A stretch of DNA of 32,073 bases from an uncultured Alphaproteobacteria bacterium (GTDB taxonomy: Bacteria; Pseudomonadota; Alphaproteobacteria; Rickettsiales; CAIJLX01): NCBI GenBank assembly GCA_903821695.1, contig CAIJLX010000013.1:1-32073 (forward strand). Direction: 5' to 3'. Of the stretch, positions 8,565 to 17,520 are shown piece by piece (positions within the stretch are counted from its first letter, which is position 1; each line of letters begins with the position of its first letter). The notes beneath the pieces were generated by a model. That model was not told the DNA's origin, did no database searches, and saw only the letters and a program-made list of their open reading frames with translations. The translations under genes and the position numbers were made by a program.

Positions 8565-8585
8565 CTACCTCTTAAAAGAGAGTAG
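8565..8585 (-). promoter_or_regulatory. Inverted repeat covering the ribosome binding site of the small membrane gene
   Basis: On the minus strand CTACTCTCTT is followed by TT and AAGAGGTAG, which pair over nine bases with one bulged T. The right arm contains the AAGAGG ribosome binding site of the gene starting at 8563. If it folds in the mRNA it would hide that site. A regulatory role is inference. Confidence 0.35.
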
Positions 8586-8615
8586 CAGAGAGACTATTAA
8601 TAAATCGTTAACCTA

Positions 8616-9170
8616 TCAAAAATCAATGTGTTTAAGGCCGGCTTTTAGATAGGCATAGCCAGAATAAACCGTGATGCCGGCTGAAATCCAGAGAGCAATA
8701 CGGCCTAGCCATTCAGTGAGTTCCAGGCCGGTTGCTCTTTCGCCGAGGATGAGAAGCAGCAGTGCGCCCATCTGAATGCCGGTTTTCCATTTGCCTAGGG
8801 TGCTGACGGGAAGGGGCACTTTTAGTTCAGCGAGATATTCGCGCAGGCCCGAGACGAGGATTTCGCGGCTGATGATGAGGAGAGCGGGGATGACGTCGGC
8901 TTTTCCCTGATAAAGCAGCATGATAAGTGCTGCAGCAACGAGCAATTTATCGGCGATGGGGTCGAGGAAGCGGCCCAGAGAGGATTGCACACGCCATAGC
9001 CGCGCGAGATAACCATCAAAGAAATCGGTGATACAGGCTATGACGAAGAGAAGCGCCGCAAATTGGCTCGCAGCCTTATTATCGAAGAAAAACGTCGCAA
9101 CAAATACCGGAATGATGACCATCCGGAAGGCGGTCAGGGCATTGGGGATGCGTTGCAGAAAGCGTCTCAT
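8616..9170 (-). CDS. pgsA: CDP-diacylglycerol-glycerol-3-phosphate 3-phosphatidyltransferase
   Basis: PgsA makes phosphatidylglycerophosphate from CDP-diacylglycerol and glycerol-3-phosphate, the committed step to phosphatidylglycerol and cardiolipin, at the inner membrane. The CDP-alcohol phosphotransferase motif D-x2-D-G-x2-A-R-x8-G-x3-D-x3-D is present as DFFDGYLARLWRVQSSLGRF followed by LDPIAD. The start IPNALTAFRMVIIPVFVA is the typical first helix, and several further membrane segments follow. The length of 184 residues is normal. It lies downstream of the ampD-like gene, on the same strand with about 30 bases between them. Confidence 0.95.
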   Translation of the reverse strand: MRRFLQRIPNALTAFRMVIIPVFVATFFFDNKAASQFAALLFVIACITDFFDGYLARLWRVQSSLGRFLDPIADKLLVAAALIMLLYQGKADVIPALLIISREILVSGLREYLAELKVPLPVSTLGKWKTGIQMGALLLLILGERATGLELTEWLGRIALWISAGITVYSGYAYLKAGLKHIDF

Positions 9171-9201
9171 ATCCCGCTACTATCCGTTGCCGCTGTTACG
9201 G

Positions 9202-9909
9202 TCAACGGATTTTCCCGAGTAGGGCCTGTAAAGCGGCGGCGCATTCTTCGGTCCAGCAGCCATTTAGGTTATGTGGCGTGAAGTGGCGTTGGAAGGCTTT
9301 GACGACGAATTCGGTTTTGGTGCCGAAGGTGCCATCGGTGGTGATGCCATAACCGTAATGGGCGAGACCATGCTGGAATTCCATAATAGCTTCATTACGC
9401 TTACCGATCTCATGGAGGATTGTAGAAGAGGCGGTAATTTCTGGCCATAGGCCAATGCCGTTCTTCGCGAGTAGCGCCCAATCAAACAACTCGCCCGGAT
9501 CTTCCTTGCGGGCGGGGGCGATATCGGAATGTGCGATCACATTGCGGGCGGGTATGTTGTGGCGGCCGAGAATGTCTTGGCAGAGCTTTATCACTGCCTG
9601 CATCTGCGCGGGCGGGAAGGGGCGATAACCGAATTCATGGCCGGGGTTTACGATTTCGATGCCGATCGAGCAATCATTCAACCCCTCTTTACTACGCCAG
9701 TTGGAAACACCGGCATGCCACGCGCGTTTTTCTTCAGGTACGAGGGCGAACACTCTACCATCTTCCTCTACCATATAATGCGCGCTGACTTTTGCCGCCG
9801 GGTCGCATAAACGCGCGAGAGCCTCTGCCCCGGTTTTCATGCCGGTGTAATGCAGAATGAGCATATCGATGGCGCTGCTGCGATCGTCAAAGTTAGGGGA
9901 GCTATGCAT
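9202..9909 (-). CDS. N-acetylmuramoyl-L-alanine amidase (AmpD-like) with peptidoglycan-binding domain
   Basis: The N-terminal Amidase_2 domain (about residues 10-155) contains the zinc ligands in MLILHYTGM (first His), AWHAGVSNW and NVIAHSDIAPARKEDPG (second His and the Asp/Lys motif). It also has GLNDCSIGIEIVNPGHE, typical of AmpD and AmiD enzymes. These cut the amide bond between N-acetylmuramic acid and L-alanine in cell-wall recycling. The C-terminal part (about 165-235), HGLAHYGYGITTDGTFGTKTEFVVKAFQRHF, is a PG_binding_1 domain. That two-domain layout matches AmiD-type proteins more than E. coli AmpD. I see no obvious signal peptide, so a cytoplasmic location is possible. It starts just after etfA on the same strand. 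Confidence 0.9.
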   Translation of the reverse strand: MHSSPNFDDRSSAIDMLILHYTGMKTGAEALARLCDPAAKVSAHYMVEEDGRVFALVPEEKRAWHAGVSNWRSKEGLNDCSIGIEIVNPGHEFGYRPFPPAQMQAVIKLCQDILGRHNIPARNVIAHSDIAPARKEDPGELFDWALLAKNGIGLWPEITASSTILHEIGKRNEAIMEFQHGLAHYGYGITTDGTFGTKTEFVVKAFQRHFTPHNLNGCWTEECAAALQALLGKIR

Positions 9910-9911
9910 TC

Positions 9912-10820
9912 TTATAAAGATGCATCAAGTTCCGGTAGAATTGCAAACAAATCTCCCACCAATCCATAATCGGCGACGCCGAAGATGGGGGCATTTTCAT
10001 CTTTGTTGATGGCGACGATGGTTTTTGCGCCCATCATACCCGCTAAATGTTGGATCGCGCCGGAGATGCCGATGGCGATATATAAATCAGGCGCGACGAT
10101 TTTTCCGGTTTGGCCAACTTGTTTGTCGTTCGCGATATAACCTGCATCCACTGCTGCGCGTGATGCGCCGATCGCGGCACCGAGTTTATCGGCGAGCTTT
10201 TCGATGATGGCGAAATTTTCTTTTGAGCCGACACCACGTCCGCCGGAAACGACGATGCGTGCGCTACCCAAATCAGGGCGGTCACTTTTTTGTTCTTCGC
10301 GCGAGACGAAGCGTGAGAGATTGGTTTCGCCGGTGGAGGCGACGGGTTCTGCTGGAACCGCAGCGCCCGTTGCCGCACGGCCGAAAGCAGAGGCGCGTAC
10401 AGTGATGATTTTAATCGCATCCGATGATTGCACGGTGCAAAGCGCATTGCCGGCATAAATCGGGCGGACGAATGTATCGGCCGAAACGACTTTTACGATA
10501 TCCGAAATTTGGCCCATATCTAATTCAGCGGCGACGCGCGGCATGGTTTCTTTGCCGAAGCTGCTCGCGCCAACCCAGAGGTGGGTGTAATCTTTCGCGA
10601 TGCTGACGACGAGTGCGGCGACATTTTCCGCGGAGAGTTCTTTGTAACAGGCATCGGCACAGACGCGCACTTTGGTAACGCCCGCTATGGTGACTGGGAA
10701 ATCCGCACCGGCGAGCAACAGATGAATTTCTCCACCTACAGCAGTGGCAGCGGTGATGGCACTCAGTGTTGCTGGAGCAATGGCACCGTGGATATGTTCT
10801 GCGATGACGAGATGTTTCAT
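9912..10820 (-). CDS. etfA: Electron transfer flavoprotein alpha subunit
   Basis: EtfA with EtfB accepts electrons from acyl-CoA and other dehydrogenases and passes them to ETF-ubiquinone oxidoreductase. The FAD-binding C-terminal domain is clear: [16 protein letters not shown], then [19 protein letters not shown] and [26 protein letters not shown]. The N-terminal domain has the usual [13 protein letters not shown] segment. The length of 302 residues is a little under the usual 310. Its start overlaps the end of etfB by four bases, so they are translated together as subunits of one heterodimer. Confidence 0.96.
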   Translation of the reverse strand: MKHLVIAEHIHGAIAPATLSAITAATAVGGEIHLLLAGADFPVTIAGVTKVRVCADACYKELSAENVAALVVSIAKDYTHLWVGASSFGKETMPRVAAELDMGQISDIVKVVSADTFVRPIYAGNALCTVQSSDAIKIITVRASAFGRAATGAAVPAEPVASTGETNLSRFVSREEQKSDRPDLGSARIVVSGGRGVGSKENFAIIEKLADKLGAAIGASRAAVDAGYIANDKQVGQTGKIVAPDLYIAIGISGAIQHLAGMMGAKTIVAINKDENAPIFGVADYGLVGDLFAILPELDASL

Positions 10821-11566
10821 AGTACCTTCGCCTCATTTTTAAGTTTATCGACCAGCTCGGCAACGGTTTTCACTTTAATGCCGGCTTTGCGTTTTGATGG
10901 TTCGGCGACGTTCAGCGTTTTGAGGTGTGATTTTACATCGACACCCAAACTCGCCAATTCCATTTTCTCTATCGGCTTCGCGCGCGCCTTCATCATATTT
11001 GGCAGGCTCGCGAAACGTGGTTTGTTTAAACGTAAATCTGTTGTGATCAATGCTGGCAGTTTTAATGCAACGGTCATTAATCCACCATCGACCTCGCGGG
11101 TGACGATGGCTTCATCGCCTTTGATTTCTAATTTATAGGCGAATGTTCCTTGACCCCATTTGAGCAACGCAGCGACCATCGGCCCGGTTTGCGCGGCATC
11201 ATCATCAATCGCTTGTTTGCCCATGATGATCATCTGCGGTGATTCTTTTTTTGCAATCGCTGCAATCAATTTCGCTGCAACCAGCGATTCGATTTCTTGC
11301 TCAGTAATAATATGCATCGCGCGATCGGCGCCCATCGCAAGTGCCGTGCGTAACACTTCTTCCGCCTTCGCGCTGCCGATAGTGAGCACAATCACTTCGG
11401 TCGCTTGTTTCGCTTCTTTGAGTTTCACCGCTTCTTCAAGCGCGATCTCATCGAACGGGTTCATCGACATTTTTGAGCCCTCAATATCAATGCCAGATCC
11501 ATCGGCTTTGATGCGGGGTTTCAGGTTGTAATCAAGGACACGTTTTACAGGGACAAGTATTTTCAT
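10817..11566 (-). CDS. etfB: Electron transfer flavoprotein beta subunit
   Basis: EtfB is the AMP-binding partner of EtfA. The start [19 protein letters not shown] is typical, followed by [17 protein letters not shown] and the beta-subunit signature around [27 protein letters not shown], ending in [18 protein letters not shown]. The length of 249 residues is normal. It is the first gene of a minus-strand group running etfB-etfA-amidase-pgsA. It is divergent from the zinc importer operon, with about 145 bases between the coding starts. Confidence 0.96.
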   Translation of the reverse strand: MKILVPVKRVLDYNLKPRIKADGSGIDIEGSKMSMNPFDEIALEEAVKLKEAKQATEVIVLTIGSAKAEEVLRTALAMGADRAMHIITEQEIESLVAAKLIAAIAKKESPQMIIMGKQAIDDDAAQTGPMVAALLKWGQGTFAYKLEIKGDEAIVTREVDGGLMTVALKLPALITTDLRLNKPRFASLPNMMKARAKPIEKMELASLGVDVKSHLKTLNVAEPSKRKAGIKVKTVAELVDKLKNEAKVL

Positions 11567-11683
11567 ATGTGGCTACTCTATCAAAAGCGTGAGCGATTGG
11601 CTATGCGCACCGCAATAAACATATTGAATTTTATGCATAATTTAAGAGGCGCAGAAACCGTCACTTTCCGGCTTGCCTTTTAA

Positions 11684-11701
11684 TTAATAATTGATTATCA
11701 A
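11684..11701 (+). promoter_or_regulatory. Fur/Zur-like imperfect palindrome upstream of the zinc importer
   Basis: TTAATAATTGATTATCAA is an AT-rich imperfect palindrome ending ten bases before the first gene of the metal importer operon. Its right half, TGATTATCA, is similar to half-sites of Fur-family boxes. Zur often represses zinc importers from such a position. The match is by eye only, and AT-rich promoter DNA can resemble it by chance. Confidence 0.35.
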
Positions 11702-11710
11702 CAGCGAGCC

Positions 11711-11827
11711 ATGGCTAAACTCTCCTTTTCTGCCTGGGTGCTAGGCACCAGCGCGCTCAAACGATTTCTGCTGTTATTGCCAGTGATTGCACTGTTATGG
11801 CTCGCTGTTTATTGGGCGATGGCATGA
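11711..11827 (+). CDS. 38-aa single-span membrane peptide coupled to the metal importer
   Basis: This frame is below the track's length limit. It encodes MAKLSFSAWVLGTSALKRF followed by a hydrophobic span, LLLLPVIALLWLAVYWAM. A short basic N-terminal part and one membrane helix are seen. Its TGA overlaps the ATG of the ATPase gene (11824) as ATGA, the pattern of translational coupling. That overlap, and the position directly after a Fur/Zur-like palindrome, argue that it is the first gene of the operon. No family is recognised with certainty. It could be a small importer subunit or a leader peptide. Confidence 0.55.
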   Translation: MAKLSFSAWVLGTSALKRFLLLLPVIALLWLAVYWAMA

Positions 11828-12549
11828 TTACATTACAGAACATTACCGTCAGCTATCAACGCCACCCCGCGATCCACCATGTGAGCGGAGAAATCTCTGC
11901 GGGCAGCCTCACGGCATTGGTCGGCCCGAATGGTGGTGGCAAAAGCACGTTGCTTAAAACGCTCAAAGGTTTGCTCAAAATTGAAGAAGGACGGATTGAT
12001 TATCACGGCGTCGCACTCTCCGATATTTCGTTCATGCCGCAAGCACATCAGTTGGAATTTCAGTTTCCGGTTTCGGTAGAAGAGTTGGTGCTGCTCGGCA
12101 ATTGGCGTCGCGCCCGTTTGTGTGGCCATATGCATAAGGATGCATCGCATCAATTAGAACATGCGCTCGAAGCTGTCGGGTTAGGCGGATTCGGTTCGCG
12201 GCGCATTAACACATTATCTGTCGGCCAACTGCAGCGCGCATTATTTGCCCGTGCAATCATCGAAGAATCGAAAATGATTTTGCTCGATGAACCATTCAGT
12301 GCAATCGATAGCAATACGACAGATGCATTGTGGAAAATTATTCACCAATGGCAAAAACAGGGCCGCACAGTCGTGATCGCGATGCATGACCTCGCGCGCG
12401 TCAAAGAACATTGCCCGAATACAGTATTGATTGCACGTGAAGTGATTGGATGGGGTGAAACAAGCAAAGTGTTAACCGCGAAAAACTTAGCGCATGCAAA
12501 AACAATGGTGGAAGCGTGGGACGATCATGCCCCCGCGTGTGTAGCCTAA
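11824..12549 (+). CDS. Zinc/metal ABC transporter ATP-binding protein
   Basis: This is the ATPase of a cluster-9 metal importer (ZnuC/MntB/TroB type). Seen in order: Walker A GPNGGGKST, the Q-loop region SFMPQAHQLEFQFPVSVEELV, the signature LSVGQLQRALFARAI, Walker B MILLDEP and the switch histidine in VVIAMHDLARVKEH. The track begins at 11797, but the ATG at 11824 starts MITLQNITVSYQ directly at the first strand and overlaps the upstream peptide's stop, so I chose it (241 residues). The TAA overlaps the ATG of the permease gene (TAATG). Confidence 0.93.
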   Translation: MITLQNITVSYQRHPAIHHVSGEISAGSLTALVGPNGGGKSTLLKTLKGLLKIEEGRIDYHGVALSDISFMPQAHQLEFQFPVSVEELVLLGNWRRARLCGHMHKDASHQLEHALEAVGLGGFGSRRINTLSVGQLQRALFARAIIEESKMILLDEPFSAIDSNTTDALWKIIHQWQKQGRTVVIAMHDLARVKEHCPNTVLIAREVIGWGETSKVLTAKNLAHAKTMVEAWDDHAPACVA

Positions 12550-13409
12550 TGTTTTTGCTCGAACCCTTTCTCGATTACAGTTTCATGCGCCGTGCATTGG
12601 TCGCGTGTTTGGCGTTAAGTCTAGGCGCAGCACCAATCGGTGTCATCCTAACCCATCGCCGTTTGAGCTTGATCGGTGACACACTCTCGCACGCAATATT
12701 ACCCGGTGCTGCAATTGGTTATATGATTGCCGGTTTTTCTGTTCTCGCCATGAGCATGGGCGGATTGCTCGCAGGTTTAGCCATCGCATTTATTTCCGGC
12801 ATGACCTCTCGCCGCACACAAATGAGCGAAGACACAAGCCTAGCTGCCTTCTATCTCATCTCGCTCGCACTCGGCGTCATGCTCATCGCTCGCCACGGAA
12901 ATAATTTAGATTTGATGCATATATTATTCGGCTCCATCCTTGCCGTAAACAATGCAGCGCTCCTCTTGATTGCGAGTATCACTACCTTCACGCTTTGCAC
13001 TTTAGCGATCATTTATCGCGGCCTCTTCACCGAATGTCTCGATCCATTATTTATGCAATCCGTCGAAGGCAAAGGCAGCATCCACCACATGTTATTTTTA
13101 TTGTTGATGGTGTTAAACTTAGTTGGCGGTTTCATGGCACTCGGCACATTAATGGCCGTTGGTATGTTAATCCTACCCGCGGCTGCCGCGCGGTTCTGGG
13201 CAAACCGTTTGCCGTATCTCATGGGTATTGCAGCAATACTCACTTTCATTTCCGGGCTGATCGGTCTGCTACTTTCTTACTATTATGAATTGCTCTCCGG
13301 CCCAGCGATTATTTTAGTCGCTGGCGGTTTTTATATTTTTTCCATTTTGTTTGGCCGCAGCGGCGGAATCATATTGCAACTATTCCATTCAAAACATTTT
13401 GTGAGGTAA
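12549..13409 (+). CDS. Zinc/metal ABC transporter permease
   Basis: This is an ABC-3 family permease (ZnuB/MntC type) with about eight hydrophobic segments. Family features are MRRALVACLALSLGAAPIGVIL, the cytoplasmic LSLIGDTLSHAILPG motif that contacts the ATPase, and GGFMALGTLMAVGMLILPAAAAR. The track starts at 12516, but that would overlap the ATPase gene by 34 bases. The ATG at 12549 overlaps the ATPase stop by one base and gives MFLLEPFLDYSFMRRAL, a typical start, with 286 residues. The binding-protein gene follows after one base. Confidence 0.93.
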   Translation: MFLLEPFLDYSFMRRALVACLALSLGAAPIGVILTHRRLSLIGDTLSHAILPGAAIGYMIAGFSVLAMSMGGLLAGLAIAFISGMTSRRTQMSEDTSLAAFYLISLALGVMLIARHGNNLDLMHILFGSILAVNNAALLLIASITTFTLCTLAIIYRGLFTECLDPLFMQSVEGKGSIHHMLFLLLMVLNLVGGFMALGTLMAVGMLILPAAAARFWANRLPYLMGIAAILTFISGLIGLLLSYYYELLSGPAIILVAGGFYIFSILFGRSGGIILQLFHSKHFVR

Positions 13410-13410
13410 T

Positions 13411-14295
13411 ATGCGGATTCTAATTTTACTTTGTGCATTGCTGCTTTCATCTGCAGCGCATGCGGCAGCACCCAAACTAAAAGTCGTCACTAGCTTCAGC
13501 ATACTAGAAGATATCGCCAAACAAATCGGCGGCGATCGCGTCGAAGTAACATCACTGGTGGGTCGCAATACTGATATTCATAGTTATGAACCGAAGCCTT
13601 CGGATGTCGTAGCATTGCGACATGCTGATTTATTTATCATTAATGGACTGGGGCTCGAGGGCTTCATTACGCGGTTAATGGAATCAGCAGAATTTAAAGG
13701 CCAAATTGTTGAAGCAACACTCGGTATTAAGAAAATTAAAAACACGGATCCCGAAGAAATAGAAGAGCACGGTGAATTTGATCCACATGCCTGGCAAAGC
13801 ATAAAAAATGGAGCGTTCTATGCACGCAATATTGCGACAGCCTTTGCAGCCAAAGACCCGGAACATGCAAAATATTATAATGAACGTTTGAAGGGTTATA
13901 TCCTACGCATTAACGAATTAAATGCATGGGCTTATACTCAGATTGCAAAAGTTCCGCCGACGAAACGTAGCATTATTGTTGCGCATGAGGGCTTTGCTTA
14001 TTTGGGGCAAGATTATGGTATTCGCATGGTCTCGATTGAAAAAATGGGCACGCAAGCTGAAACCTCGGCTAAAAAAATTGTCTCTGTTTTAAATGCGATT
14101 CGTCAATCTTCTGTGCATGCCATGTTTATGGAGCATTCAAATTTCTCTTCCACCAATAGTTGGATTTGTGCCGAAGCAAAAATTCCGTGTGGCATTCTTT
14201 ATTCTGATGCACTCACTGAAAAAACAGGCAAGGCCTATACCTATTTCGAATTATTTCAGAATAATATCGAAGCGATTGTGAAGGGGCTGAAATAA
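13411..14295 (+). CDS. Zinc-type ABC transporter substrate-binding protein
   Basis: This is a cluster-9 metal-binding protein (ZnuA/TroA family) of 294 residues. A signal peptide, MRILILLCALLLSSAAHAA, precedes the mature KLKVVTSFSILEDIAKQIGG. Likely ligands are H57 (NTDIHSYEP), H126 (EFDPHAWQ), H192 (IIVAHEGFAYL) and D266 (LYSDALTE). Three histidines plus one aspartate fit zinc or TroA-like binding better than the H-H-E-D set of manganese proteins such as PsaA. The histidine-rich loop of ZnuA is reduced to a short acidic stretch (PEEIEEHGE). No lipobox cysteine is seen. The stop abuts the convergent stop of the large repeat gene. Confidence 0.92.
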   Translation: MRILILLCALLLSSAAHAAAPKLKVVTSFSILEDIAKQIGGDRVEVTSLVGRNTDIHSYEPKPSDVVALRHADLFIINGLGLEGFITRLMESAEFKGQIVEATLGIKKIKNTDPEEIEEHGEFDPHAWQSIKNGAFYARNIATAFAAKDPEHAKYYNERLKGYILRINELNAWAYTQIAKVPPTKRSIIVAHEGFAYLGQDYGIRMVSIEKMGTQAETSAKKIVSVLNAIRQSSVHAMFMEHSNFSSTNSWICAEAKIPCGILYSDALTEKTGKAYTYFELFQNNIEAIVKGLK

Positions 14296-17200
14296 TTATT
14301 CTTTCTTCTCTTCCTTCTTCTCTTCCGTTTTTTCTTCTTCTTTCTTTTCCTCTGTATTGCCAGCTTCAGCTGGAGCTGGTTTTTCTTCTTTAATTTCCTC
14401 CGGCATTACGGGCGCGGTAACGGGCAGATCTTGCTTGCGGTATTTATCGAGGAAGGATTGGATCTTGCCGAGATCGAGTGAAGATTCCAGCGATGTATGG
14501 TCAATCGGGGTTGGGCTGTCGCTCACGAAATCAAAGCTATCACCAATCTCTACATTCTTAATACGTTTGCCGACGAGTTGTTTGAGTGTTTTTAAATCAT
14601 CAAAGCGGCGTAGTTTGGAATAAGCGATTGCCAAACGTAGGATGCGTTCTTCTTCCTTCTGCGTAAACGTCGCTGCTTTTGCTGCGCGCGCTTTTACTTC
14701 CGGCTCTAATATGCTTACCACTTGTTCCCATTCTTGCTGATGCCAATGCACGGCAAGTTTTAAACCACGCGCGGTTGCACTATCATCCTTCGCCAACATT
14801 TTTAGCGCATCCGGATATTTACCCTGTTGCACTAAAACTTCGGCGCGTAATTGATTGTAACGGGTGAGCAAACCAGATGGCATTTTCTCATTTGCCATCA
14901 CATCCATCACCTGCTGTGCGAGATCAGGGCGATCATTCGCCAGGTGCAAATCAATCAACTTCAATGCAAGTTGCGCACGATCATCGCCTTGGCTACGGAA
15001 GCGCACTTGGTGGGTTAAAATCGCCGCTGCGTTTTCGATCAAATCGACCGACGCCAAATAATCTGCCAGCAAGCGCGAAACACGGTCACCATCCACGCCG
15101 ACAGGAATCAATTCGTTAAATTCGAAGAAGGCGCTGAGCGCTTGCAGCGGAGGCAACTGATAAGCCGCACCATTGGTATCAAACAATTTAGCAAACACTT
15201 TCGCCATGTCGCTCGCCACTTTTAGCGATTCAGAAGTGCCCGGGAATTGCGTTACCAATTCACGCCATACGCGCAGGCCTTCAGTATATTGTTTGTTATC
15301 AATATAATATTGACCGAGCTGTTTGAGCAGCGCGAATTCGACAGCATCGCCACGCCAATCGAGGCGCCCTTTTTCAATTGCCGCGATGGCTTCGGGCAAT
15401 GTCATTTTGCCAGTCTTCAAACCCACACGTGCAGTTTCAAGTAACGCCATTGTGCGTACACGCGGCGTTTCGGCATTCATCACTTCTTTTATATGCTCGA
15501 AGCCAGGCTCGGTTTTGCCTTCCAGCAATTGAATGCGGGCTTCATAAAAATCGAGCAGTTCAATTTCTTCGAGCGTTGGTTCCAGCGTACGCACCTGAGC
15601 AAGAATTTTCCGTGTGTTACCCGTGCGCAAATCATTCAATTGTTGATCGGCATAGGCGAGCAATAATTTGCGGCGCAACGGGAAGGGGTACGAAGCTTGA
15701 TAGGCATTGAGCACTGTTTGCACATCAAAATTTTCTTTCGGCTTAATTGCAATTAGATTTTGCTGCTCGACCATGCGGCTACTCGCCCAATGCCAGAGTT
15801 TTTGTTCATCGGCATATTCCGGCATTTCTTTTGCCTCGATAATCGCGGACAGCGTATCCGCTGCTTGGTCATAACGGCCCATCATGAATAGGCTGCCAGC
15901 GATCATAGGCTTAATGCCTCCGGTTGCTGCAAATTCCGGATCATCGATTAGGATATCGCGCAATAGACCAATCGCTTCGGCGTAATATTCATTGAGGAAA
16001 AAATGCTCCGCCATTTTGAGGCGAATCTGGCTGCGTGTTACTTCGGGTTCTGCCTGTAAATCATGCAGCAATTGATAATAAATGGGCATGAATTTTTCGG
16101 GCTCGTTTTTGTGCGCGAACGGATACATGCTTTTCTTTTGCAATGCTTCCTTGGATATTTCGGGCGCTTGTCCGGTTGGTGTTTGCACCGGACCTGCTTT
16201 CGCCGCGAGTTTTTCTTTTTCTGTAGTTGGTATTTTAATAACTGGCGAGGTTAAAAGTTTCTGCTTGCCGCTCACCGTGACGCCTTCACGCGAGACTTTA
16301 AATTCCGGTGCATCCGAATGGCGCACCAACACAATGCCTTGAAGTGTAGGGAGTGCATCAAACTCTACAAAGCGACGGCCAGGTATGACTCGATTGCCGG
16401 GGTCACGCACCGGCACGATAAACAACGCATCGCCGATTTCAGGGTCTAACATATTAAACGGTTCTGCCGTATGGCGCGCGACGAATTTTATTTCATTTGC
16501 ATTGGTTTCTTCTGGCGTGGTGATTAGGATTGGTTTTTCAACAGGCGGTTGTTTGCCGAAATAAAGCACCCAATCATTCTGCGAACGCGCAGCCCATAAT
16601 TTATCGGTATTTTTCGCGAGCGCCGGTGAGAGCGTGAATTTCAAAATCGTGCTCTGCCGATCCGGAATTTGTTTTGCAGCCGTGATATACTTCTCCGGCA
16701 ATTTATCAAATTTGGTTTGGCTATAACGGTCAAACACCATCCACAACCCATCGCCACGCACATAAATTGCTGCCGACACTAATTTATCCCACGGTATAGT
16801 GATCAGCTTTTCCCCCTCGACCGGCATGGTGAGCTCACCTTCACTCGCTTGTTCTAATACCGTGCGCAGTTGTGGTTCTAAAGCTTGAGGTTTCTTTTCA
16901 GCCTTGGCGGATTTTTTCTCTGGCTTCTTTTTTGCCAGCTCATCACCTTTTGCTTTTGTTTCTTCTATCGCTTCCACCGGCGGCTTTTTGGTTTCCGGCT
17001 TTTTCTTCGTCGGTTTAGGTTCCGTTTTTTTCTTTTCCGTTTTAACTGACTCTGGTTTTTTATCTTCGACCGGTTTTGGCGCTTCTATCTTTTTCTTCTC
17101 AACGGCAACTGGCTTTTCAGGCTCTTTCTTTTCTGGTGGCGTCTCCGTTTTTTTCTTGCTGAGCACATCAACACCGAAGAAATCTTGCCCGCGCACTTTG

Positions 17201-17520
17201 CGCAAACGCACATCACCATCCTTCAAGCGTATCACCACTTTGCGCCCGCCTTGTTCTTGTGCCGCGCTGGTTATTTGCGCGTTCAGGGTTTTAAGCAGGC
17301 TTTGAAAATTAAGCTGCAATGGGTCGGGGTAACTCACCTGTAATTGGTTGCCGACGAGTTTTACCTGGAATGGTTCGTTCATCGGCGTATGAAAGACAAT
17401 GCGCAAGAAATCCGGATAAATTGCGCCGGTTACCTTTATTTCCGCCATAGTTTCGGCCGCTGCGAAAGCGGGAAAAACAAGGCACAATAACAAAACTAAA
17501 TTACGTGTGAGCTTCTGCAC
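14296..17520 (-). CDS. Large exported repeat protein of the motility operon
   Basis: The track starts at 17793, but that extension crosses the MotB-like gene in another frame. A GTG at 17520 gives a signal peptide, QKLTRNLVLLLCLVFPAFAAA, so I chose it (1074 residues); it overlaps the previous stop by 20 bases. Seen in order: an AMIN-like beta domain (IKVTGAIYPDFLRIVFHTP), a Lys/Glu/Pro-rich linker (about 130-230), a beta-rich middle (about 230-460), a long helical region with TPR-like repeats (for example AEHFFLNEYYAEAIGLLRDI), and a K/E-rich tail. Export to the periplasm is predicted. The repeat region suggests a binding scaffold. A motor-associated role is inferred from its position. Confidence 0.75.
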   Translation of the reverse strand: MQKLTRNLVLLLCLVFPAFAAAETMAEIKVTGAIYPDFLRIVFHTPMNEPFQVKLVGNQLQVSYPDPLQLNFQSLLKTLNAQITSAAQEQGGRKVVIRLKDGDVRLRKVRGQDFFGVDVLSKKKTETPPEKKEPEKPVAVEKKKIEAPKPVEDKKPESVKTEKKKTEPKPTKKKPETKKPPVEAIEETKAKGDELAKKKPEKKSAKAEKKPQALEPQLRTVLEQASEGELTMPVEGEKLITIPWDKLVSAAIYVRGDGLWMVFDRYSQTKFDKLPEKYITAAKQIPDRQSTILKFTLSPALAKNTDKLWAARSQNDWVLYFGKQPPVEKPILITTPEETNANEIKFVARHTAEPFNMLDPEIGDALFIVPVRDPGNRVIPGRRFVEFDALPTLQGIVLVRHSDAPEFKVSREGVTVSGKQKLLTSPVIKIPTTEKEKLAAKAGPVQTPTGQAPEISKEALQKKSMYPFAHKNEPEKFMPIYYQLLHDLQAEPEVTRSQIRLKMAEHFFLNEYYAEAIGLLRDILIDDPEFAATGGIKPMIAGSLFMMGRYDQAADTLSAIIEAKEMPEYADEQKLWHWASSRMVEQQNLIAIKPKENFDVQTVLNAYQASYPFPLRRKLLLAYADQQLNDLRTGNTRKILAQVRTLEPTLEEIELLDFYEARIQLLEGKTEPGFEHIKEVMNAETPRVRTMALLETARVGLKTGKMTLPEAIAAIEKGRLDWRGDAVEFALLKQLGQYYIDNKQYTEGLRVWRELVTQFPGTSESLKVASDMAKVFAKLFDTNGAAYQLPPLQALSAFFEFNELIPVGVDGDRVSRLLADYLASVDLIENAAAILTHQVRFRSQGDDRAQLALKLIDLHLANDRPDLAQQVMDVMANEKMPSGLLTRYNQLRAEVLVQQGKYPDALKMLAKDDSATARGLKLAVHWHQQEWEQVVSILEPEVKARAAKAATFTQKEEERILRLAIAYSKLRRFDDLKTLKQLVGKRIKNVEIGDSFDFVSDSPTPIDHTSLESSLDLGKIQSFLDKYRKQDLPVTAPVMPEEIKEEKPAPAEAGNTEEKKEEEKTEEKKEEKKE

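Noticed and set aside
10581-11138. 185-aa plus-strand ORF over etfA/etfB
   Set aside because: It is a shadow of two clearly identified genes on the minus strand.
16904-17305. 133-aa plus-strand ORF over the large repeat gene
   Set aside because: It is the antisense of the K/E/P-rich linker and has no ribosome binding site or family resemblance.
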